Shown here in pieces: positions 7,301-13,141 of a stretch of 13,141 nt of DNA. The first letter of the stretch is position 1. Each line of letters opens with the position of its first letter. The notes under the pieces were generated by a model that was not told where the DNA came from, searched no databases, and saw only the letters and a program-made list of their open reading frames with translations. The stretch is taken from the NCBI GenBank assembly GCA_027600665.1, contig JADGJL010000831.1:1-13141 (forward strand), read 5' to 3'. This stretch comes from Irineochytrium annulatum. Taxonomy: Eukaryota; Chytridiomycota; Chytridiomycetes; Chytridiales; Chytridiaceae. The position numbers and the translations under genes were made by a program.

Positions 7301-9035
7301 ATTGTGGTGAAGATAGAAGACGGCCGTTGACGGAGCAGGACCTCGAGGATCATGATGGCGTCACGCGGCAGCTCGAGGTTCTTTCCCTCTGCAAACTGGG
7401 CTAACCGGTCCATCCGTATTTCTGTAGACCGTCGCATGCGAAGGGTAAAGCGCTGCACTCTGTGAAAAAAACGAGCAAGGGTCATCACGAGCATTGAAAG
7501 GATTATCTTTACCTCCGCCGGCCGTTCTCCTCGTCAAAAAGCATAACCTGCACCGTAAGCTCGTCGTTTACAAACGGCAATCGGCTTAGCGAGAACACTG
7601 TCAAAAGCGCGTCAGGCAGCATATCTTCTCGCTCGTCGAATTATCTTTACTCACAATTCCTCGTCCCATCAAAAATGGTGGTCAAGATCTCTGGTGTTCC
7701 ATGATTCTGCTCCTTCCAAGCCTGAATGACCCTCTTATTCACCCTGCTGACCGTCTCCGGCAAGATCTTGACATCATAATGATGCGCCTCCAAATCCTCG
7801 GGCCACTCGATAGAGTAGAAATTTGTTAGCACCCTTATTGGCACGCCCCTCGTGCCCGACCCGGGGTTCGTCGGCCTCGCAATAATTCGCTTTCGCGACC
7901 CACGCCGCGCGACCACCATAGCATTCGCCGCCGCTGCCGCGTTCGCGGCCGTGGGCGTCGGGAAGCCGTACTGCGCGAGAGAGGGGGAGGAGGAGAGGGA
8001 CGGAGGGGATTTGAGGGAGAGTGACGCGAGGTCCTCGGCGATGGTGTTTGGGCGGGGCAGGGAGAGTTTTGTGCGTGACAGGGAGGGAACGGCCGGGGGG
8101 AGGGATTTGTGACGCGTGTGAGTCGGGTAGCCGAGACGGATATCGTAGGAGGAGGAAGGTTGGAGCATGGGCATCTTAAAGTTGTCGTCGGAGGACCAAT
8201 CGACGTTTTGGATCCAGTCTGTTGTAAACGCATACCGTGAGTGGAGCGATAATATCATAAATTGAGATATGCAATACGGACCTTCGCAGACGCTACTTGT
8301 CTCGCTATTGAACGCCGACGGCCCAGCCGACGTGCTCATTCCATATCCGATCTGTAGCGGCGGCGCGCTGTACGGCCCAGGAAACGGGAACCGGTCGATC
8401 TCGACCCCGGAGTCGAGCAAGTTCTGTTTCAACTGCGAGATGGGCGCTGAGGTTTTTGGCGACAGAAGCGTTGGTGATGGCGGCAGCGGTGGAGCTTGCT
8501 GTCTCTCCTCCTGAATTCCGTTATGGTGATGAGGATGTGAGGGTTGAGGGATGGATATGTGGAGGGTGGACGTGTTATGATGATGTCGGGATGACGAAGG
8601 GTGCCGTCCGCCCTGCTGTTGTTGTGGGCCCTGCGGTACCGGTTGGCCAAGCTGACTGACCTGTTGTTGGGCCTGACTTTGCTGCTGTTGCATCATATGG
8701 AATTGTTGCTGCTGCTGCTGGTGGTCCTGCTGCTTCTGGAGGTGTTGGAGATGCGAGTCGAGGAGCAAGTAAGCGTCGACAGCGCCGTTATGGTTTGGGA
8801 GGTGCGGATTCCTGGCGTTCGGGTTGTCTGGCGGCGGCGTCCATTCCTTTGCGAGCGGGTTGAGGCCTTGAACGGTCGAGAACGACGAAGCCGTGGACGA
8901 GACGGACGACGACAAGCCTATGCTCCCAACGCTGCCGCGGCGTGAGGCCCCGAGGCCGCCCCCGAAGTCGTCTGCGCCGTGGCCCGGGTGCATGTCGAAC
9001 GGCCGCATGTTCGACGAGGGCTGCCATGAGGACAT
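4372..9035 (-). CDS. AGO: Argonaute, large form, predicted slicer-competent
   Basis: This is the small-RNA-guided effector of RNA silencing. Exons are 9035-8282, 8218-7655, 7597-7513, 7459-7146, 7094-6629, 6584-6074, 6002-5363, 5307-5145 and 5080-4372; together 4,206 nt, 1,401 aa. Introns are 44-71 nt. The domain order is: disordered Q/H/P/S-rich extension (1 to ~370); N domain from RGVPIRVLTNFY (~375); linker 1; PAZ (~574-690); linker 2; MID with 5'-phosphate residues Y900, K903/K904, Q915 and K941; and PIWI. The DEDH tetrad is intact: D971 in GADVTHP, E1011 in RREIL, D1043 in FRDGVGE and H1180 in YFAHLVA. Most eukaryotic Argonautes are ~850-1,050 aa. The excess here is the N-terminal extension plus a ~193-aa insertion after RARCYAS (1191). 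After the insertion the conserved tail resumes (REHARVVPSLQSTMFFT), so the C-terminus is native. ATG 9035 is the first in-frame ATG; the frame stays open upstream to GTG 9224. The gene is divergent from the STAND NTPase. Confidence 0.95.
4426..5004 (-). other. Low-complexity insertion inside Argonaute PIWI, before the C-terminal tail
   Basis: This segment encodes residues ~1192-1384. It lies between the strand carrying the catalytic His (AHLVAARARCY) and the terminal segment homologous to the MYFA-type ends of other Argonautes. It is rich in Ser, Gly, Asn, Gln, Ala and Met, with an Ala10 run, a Gln6 run (codons at 4648-4665) and MQGQ repeats. Five Trp residues (1220, 1223, 1237, 1268, 1283) lie in Ser/Asn/Gly/Pro context, such as SSWNSWSAT and GAGTWNSHP. 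Other eukaryotic Argonautes have a short variable loop at this site, so this looks like expansion of an existing loop rather than a new domain. Confidence 0.8.
4927..4956 (-). repeat. Ala10-encoding GCN repeat
   Basis: Ten consecutive alanine codons (residues 1208-1217 of the Argonaute) use mixed GCN codons, so the run is not a pure triplet microsatellite. Confidence 0.85.
6585..6628 (-). other. Argonaute intron 5 (44 nt) with two closely spaced acceptors
   Basis: The donor is GTGAAG at 6628. A CTGAC branch match lies just before two AGs: TTAG ending at 6590 and AAAG ending at 6585. Only the second keeps the frame (GMRQLHGYGDSDAL). The first shifts the frame and meets a TAG stop after 13 codons. 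Confidence 0.65.
8219..8281 (-). other. Argonaute intron 1 (63 nt), length divisible by three and free of stops
   Basis: The donor is GTCCGT at 8281 and the acceptor CAACAG ends at 8219. The segment is AT-richer than its flanks. If retained, it would encode 21 residues including a hydrophobic patch (CISQFMILSL) that is out of place in the surrounding Pro/Ser/Gln-rich sequence. I therefore treat it as an intron, but the frame would stay open without splicing. Confidence 0.6.
8610..8745 (-). repeat. Gln-rich tract (CAG/CAA repeats) in the Argonaute N-terminal extension
   Basis: On the plus strand this reads as CTG and TTG triplets. It encodes several Gln runs of 3-6 residues broken by His, Met, Ser and Gly. 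The longest near-pure CAG/CAA runs are around 8702-8720. Such tracts are length-polymorphic in many fungi and promote condensate formation in other RNA-silencing and RNA-binding proteins. Confidence 0.8.
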
Positions 9036-9373
9036 GGCGTCGGTCGTCGGCCGGCGAACCTGCGCAGGGTCGGTCGGGGCGGAGGTGAAGCAGCAGCCGC
9101 GGGGTCCCGGCGATGTCCAATCGAGGGGGCAGGTACTAGGTGAGTGAGTGGTCCTCCTCGTGGTCCCAGGGCCTGTAGTCGGAGGTTTCGCCGGCGACGT
9201 CCGTCCAGCGAGGTCCCTGCTCACGCGGTGCGGTCGGTGTTCTGCTGCTGAGACGTTTGGCGGGCCTCGCCGAAAAATCGATTAGACGGACTCCCACGTC
9301 CGATTTTCCCATTGAAAGTCGGAGTTTGTTGGCAGACACCACCTTCAACCGCTCTCCTCGTTCGAAACCCACG
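9036..9373. promoter_or_regulatory. Divergent (probably bidirectional) promoter between Argonaute and the STAND gene
   Basis: Only 338 bp separate the two start codons (ATG 9035 on the minus strand and ATG 9374 on the plus strand). Both 5' UTRs and both promoters must therefore fit here, unless an upstream non-coding exon exists. I see no clear TATA box. Both coding frames remain open some distance into this region (to 9224 on the minus strand and 9257 on the plus strand) but without an ATG. Confidence 0.6.
9299..9323. repeat. Imperfect inverted repeat in the divergent promoter
   Basis: TCCGATTTT (9299-9307) pairs with AAAGTCGGA (9315-9323) at 8 of 9 positions, with a 7-nt spacer. It could be a dimeric transcription-factor site or a small hairpin in the leader of the STAND gene. 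The evidence is the symmetry alone. Confidence 0.35.
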
Positions 9374-12300
9374 ATGGGAGGCGGCTCCTCCAAGTCCTCG
9401 TCCAAAGGCCCACCGTCCCTGGCCAACTTCACTTCCCTGACCCCGCCCTCGTCTTCCTCCTCCGCTTCCTGGACTCCGGACGAGAAGTTCAGGCGGGACG
9501 TCATAAACCTCCTGATACCCGACTCCCAGCGCATCCACACGCCCCCACCATCACAACCTCCGCAGGATCCCAACGATCCAAATCCTCCACCGCTTCCACC
9601 GCCTCAGCCGGAGCGCATCATCAACCAGCCACTGACGGACGAGCTGATCATCCATGCGAGCCTGACGACGAAAGCGGCCGCTGCGAGCGTGACGAGGGAT
9701 GCTTTGATGCAGCAGATTGGTTTGCATCTTGGGGCTGCAGGGGTGAGCAACGGAATGCCGAGAACGATGATGATCACGGGCAATGCGGGGCAGGGCAAGA
9801 CGTCGCTTCTTGCCAAGGCGCTGACTAAGGCCGCGCCAGACCTGCTCGCCGGCGGTGCGACGTTGGTTCTACGTCACGTTGGCGTGACGCGGGCGACATC
9901 TTCGCCATTACTCCTTGCGACGTCGATTTGTGAACAACTCGGCGGCACGACGCCGGATCGTCCGCGGGCGGTGCCTGACAGCCTGATAAATGCCCTAGCA
10001 GCGGGCGGGAAAGACGGGACTGGACGCATTGTGGTGGTTCTGGACGGCGTCGATAACCTCACGAACTTGGTCGACCGTGAGCTGCGCTGGCTCACGCCCG
10101 TGCTCAACTCGCCCCGTTTATCAAACACCACATTTCTAATTACATCCACCTCATCCCCGACACAACCCTCCGAGCTATCCATCCGCCGTTCCTGCGCGCA
10201 CGTCACGTTCCTTCCCGTTAATCCGTTGCCAGAAGGGCAAGACATTGCAGAGTTAGATCGCGTCGTAAAATCTTCCAACCTCAAAACACTCACACCGACA
10301 CAACGCACCCTCATGCTATCGACGTTCAAATTGGCTCGGGATGACTTCTTTGGCGTGTCGCCATGCCTGATCAACCTCCTGATCGCCACTTACTTCTCAA
10401 ACTCGTCTTCCGCTATGCCGGAATTCCTGCCCGCGAGCACACCGGAGTGCATCGACGTCCTCCTGGAGAGCCTAGAATCGTATCTCGACGCCGCGTTGGC
10501 GCCCGCGAAGGCGAACCGTCTATTAGCGCTCATTACGCTTGCGCCGGACGGTCTGTCACCTGCCGACGTCGTGGCCTTACACCCTGGTAAAGACCTCGCA
10601 AGCATTGTTGCTGGCCACCCCGGCGGCAGTTTGCTAGACAACACCACCGGCGCCTGGCGCTGGTCACATCGCCCCACATCCGACGTCGCGGGCTATAAAT
10701 ACCTCGCATGGCGTTGCGATTGGGACCGCACGCGGCCAGGCGCGGAGTGTCGTGCTACCGTGGCGCGGCACGCTGGAGCGTACGCGGACCTGCTCAAGAA
10801 GAGGAATGAGGAGAGGTGTGTGGAGATGTTGACGGCGTTGGCACTCGCAGGGAAGTGGGAGGAGTTCCACGCTGCGTGTACGAGCGCGCTGAACGTGGTG
10901 GCATACGCGCGGGCAGTCGGGGGAGCTGTGGCGCTTGCGGATTTACTTGAGCAGTTGGGCGATGTGGGCGGTGGGGAGGGAGTGAAGGGGGATCAGGCGC
11001 TGGATGTGAGGGCCGTTATTGCAGCGTTGAGGAAGCAGCCGGCGCTATTAGGCGTCATAGAGTTAGGAGGCGTTTTGGAGCATGTATGGCTAGATTTAAT
11101 GAGGGATGGTGGCCGGGCCGGGCTTATCAGCTCCGCGGAGGCAGCCAGAGAGAAGATGGAGAAGGAGGGATGGGGTTTTGTCCGGGCGAGGGTGGGGATG
11201 GATGCAGCGATGCAGGAAGGGTGGGTCGTTGTACCTGCGTCGGAAGACGAGAGCAGCAGGGTGAAACGATTTGAGGTGTCTCTCGACGGCCGTGAGGTGA
11301 TCGCCGTTATCGGCGACAACGAGATTCGGAGCTACGACGGCGCCACGTTCAAAGGTATTTGTTTTACCCCCTTCTCCGATTTGCATCAACATTCCATCCC
11401 TATTCGGCAACAGAATTGTGGACAACCACCTCAACGTCTCCAATCCTCTCCCTCTCCCTCTCCCCCACCTCGCCCATCGTCGCGCTCGGCACTTCGACCG
11501 ATGCTCGCCTGCACAACTCCCGCACGGGCCTCGCGACGGCACTCGTGGCCCCGCCCGCCGGCACGCCCACCGGGACTCACGCTCTGACGCTTAAACACCT
11601 CCTCTTCTCGGACGACGGTCTGCACTTGATGACCTCCTCCAGGTTTGGTGCCGTAATGAGATGGGAGCTCGGGGTGGAGGGCTGTAAGGCGGTAGAAGCG
11701 GCTGTGTCGGGGCCAGAGGAGGGTAGGAGAGGCCACGATGCGGTGGAATTCGGCGTTGTTGGCACAAGGGCCGTGTGGTGGGAGTGTGAAGAGAACGGGA
11801 GAGGAGTACTGGCGAGCTATGAGATCTCCGCCGTTGGCAACAGATGGGAGATCAAGAAGGGGTGGAGGGTCAAGACTTCCATGTCTAAAGACCTGCGGCC
11901 GAGGTTTACGGCGTCCCAGATCGTTGTGCAGTCGGCAGGCAGGATGACATGTCATGACGCCGCGACAGGCGGTGAGGTGTGGAGTTTGGAAGCAGGAGTG
12001 GGTGTGGGCGACCAGTGGGTCGGGTGTGGGGTGTTGAAGACGCGAGGAGCGATCGTGGGGTTCACAGGTGCCGGGTGGGCGGTCGAGGTTGACAAGACGG
12101 GAGGGATTGTTAACAGATGGAGGGTTGGGTTTGGGGGAAAGGTTATTGCCGGGGATGCTTATTGCTCGGCAGAGGGGGGAGGATTGCTTGTGCTTGGTGC
12201 TGATGGATCGCTGTCTCGATTCGCGATGGATTATGCCGAGTCAACCGGTGTGCCGTTTCCGATATCGTATACTTCGGGCGCAAGTGTGAAGTCCGTGACG

Positions 12301-13141
12301 TGGTGTGACGCCATGAGTCAAATGACAGTCATTACCGACAACCCGTCTGCCGCCCAGGTCCTGCCTAAGACATCCGCCGGCAACACTGGCGCACTAACAT
12401 ATCGCTCCGACACCGCCATTCTTATCGCGTCCCCGACGTTGACCGGCCACCTTATCGTCGTCCTCGCCACCGGCCGCATACAGTCCATCCCTTCAACGCC
12501 CGATCAACAACCCGTCTCCCTCACGCATCCCACACCGCCAGTCGATGCGGCCATCCACATGTCATCCCTCATCGTGTTAGACCGCGATGGCATCGTCTCA
12601 TCTTACGCCCTCCCTCTCGCACTCCCACCAACGACGGATCCACCCACACCCGCTGCGGCGTGGACGGCCCGATGCGCACCCGACGCCCGCATTCTCCTCT
12701 GCCCTGCGCCTATAACGACGCACTTCCACGTCGTCTCGGTGCGCGGTACGGTTCAACGCGTCTCTGTTACGACAAAGAACGTCGTCGCGCCGCTTGTAGC
12801 CGACACCGACGCGTTTCGGGACGCGACGCTTACGTGCGCGGCCACGTCTACCGATGGGACCGCGTGCGTGATGGGGGAGTCCAAGGGCTGTGTGTCGGTG
12901 ATGCCGCTGACGGATGGCCCTACCCGGAACGGCGTGCGCATCCGAGACGCGTGTAGCGGTGGTGTTAAAGCTGTCGGACTTCTTACATGTGGTAGTAGCG
13001 GCTACGAGGTCTTGACAGCCGACTCTGTAGGTATTCTCCGGCTCTGGCGCGTCTCCAGCGGTAAGGTGTCGCTTGGAGGAGTGTTTGATGTGAACGGGGA
13101 TGTGAGGTCGTTTATTGTTGTGAAGCAGGGTGGTGGAGGGC
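9374..13141 (+). CDS. STAND-class P-loop NTPase with C-terminal beta-propeller (3' truncated)
   Basis: Exons are 9374-11354 and 11414 to beyond the right edge; the 59-nt intron has donor GTATTT and acceptor CAACAG. The visible protein is 1,236 aa. ATG 9374 is the first in-frame ATG. It gives MGGGSSKSSSK, which fits an N-myristoylation signal (Gly2, Ser6, basic residues following), so membrane tethering is predicted. A Ser/Pro-rich linker follows (to ~85). Walker A is GNAGQGKT (136-143) and Walker B is VVVLDGVDN (Asp224/Asp227). A sensor-like TTFLITSTS strand and a GVSPCLINLL motif resembling the GxP motif of STAND/NACHT ATPases come next. Residues ~400-600 are helical. From about 640 the protein becomes beta-rich, with repeated propeller-like strands (SRFGAVMRWELG, GILRLWRVSSGKV), divergent from canonical WD40. 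The architecture recalls TEP1/NWD1/NPHP3-type proteins, which switch by nucleotide binding and ligand sensing. The ligand is not known. Confidence 0.85.
11445..11466 (+). repeat. CT-rich hexanucleotide microsatellite in the STAND coding sequence
   Basis: This CCTCTC-type repeat lies about 30 nt after the intron acceptor and encodes part of ILSLSLSPTSP. It is in frame. Gain or loss of one 6-nt unit would keep the frame. Confidence 0.55.

Noticed and set aside
9036..9224. Extending the Argonaute N-terminus to GTG 9224
   Set aside because: It needs a non-ATG start. The first in-frame ATG is at 9035, and the extra residues have no Argonaute-like feature.
9257..9373. Extending the STAND protein to a TTG at 9257
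   Set aside because: Not an ATG. ATG 9374 gives a coherent N-myristoylation start.
11355..11587. Unspliced C-terminal end of the STAND open frame, ending in a Pro/Ser/Arg-rich tail at 11587
   Set aside because: Composition changes abruptly after a GT donor. Splicing 11355-11413 restores a beta-rich frame that stays open for more than 1.7 kb to the window edge.

Overview
This is nuclear DNA from a compact, moderately GC-rich eukaryotic genome. The genes are split by short GT-AG introns of 44-74 nt, several with CTAAC- or CTGAC-like branch sites, and they lie close together on both strands. Introns of this size, a type II membrane-anchored GH26-like glycosidase and a eukaryotic Argonaute best fit a fungus. 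An early-diverging (chytrid-like) lineage is my guess; the lineage is inference from gene style only. I see no mobile element, tRNA, rRNA or CRISPR array.

Layout, left to right. (1) The 3' end of a plus-strand gene (2-601, one intron) encodes a Pro/Gly-rich protein ending in a charged coiled coil. (2) A convergent, AT-richer intergenic region (602-1414) follows, with a long A-rich tract. (3) A complete four-exon minus-strand gene (1415-3080) encodes a 493-aa glycosidase with a GH26-type catalytic signature. (4) About 1.2 kb (3164-4371) has no gene I can support; it should hold the glycosidase promoter and leader and the Argonaute 3' UTR. (5) A nine-exon minus-strand gene (4372-9035) encodes an unusually large Argonaute of 1,401 aa. 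It has the complete DEDH slicer tetrad and the 5'-phosphate pocket, a ~370-aa Gln/His/Pro/Ser-rich N-terminal extension, and a ~193-aa low-complexity, Trp-bearing insertion just before the C-terminal tail. (6) A 338-bp divergent intergenic region (9036-9373) follows. (7) A plus-strand gene running off the right edge (9374 to beyond 13141, one intron) encodes a STAND-class P-loop NTPase. It has a predicted N-myristoylation start and a long C-terminal beta-propeller region.

The two most interesting features are the architecture of the Argonaute (W-containing disordered segments both N-terminal and inside PIWI) and its head-to-head arrangement with a STAND NTPase, a class often used for defence or signalling. 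A functional link between the two is only a hypothesis. All exon models were read by eye. Joined frames are continuous and in register: the glycosidase totals 1,482 nt and the Argonaute 4,206 nt, both divisible by three.
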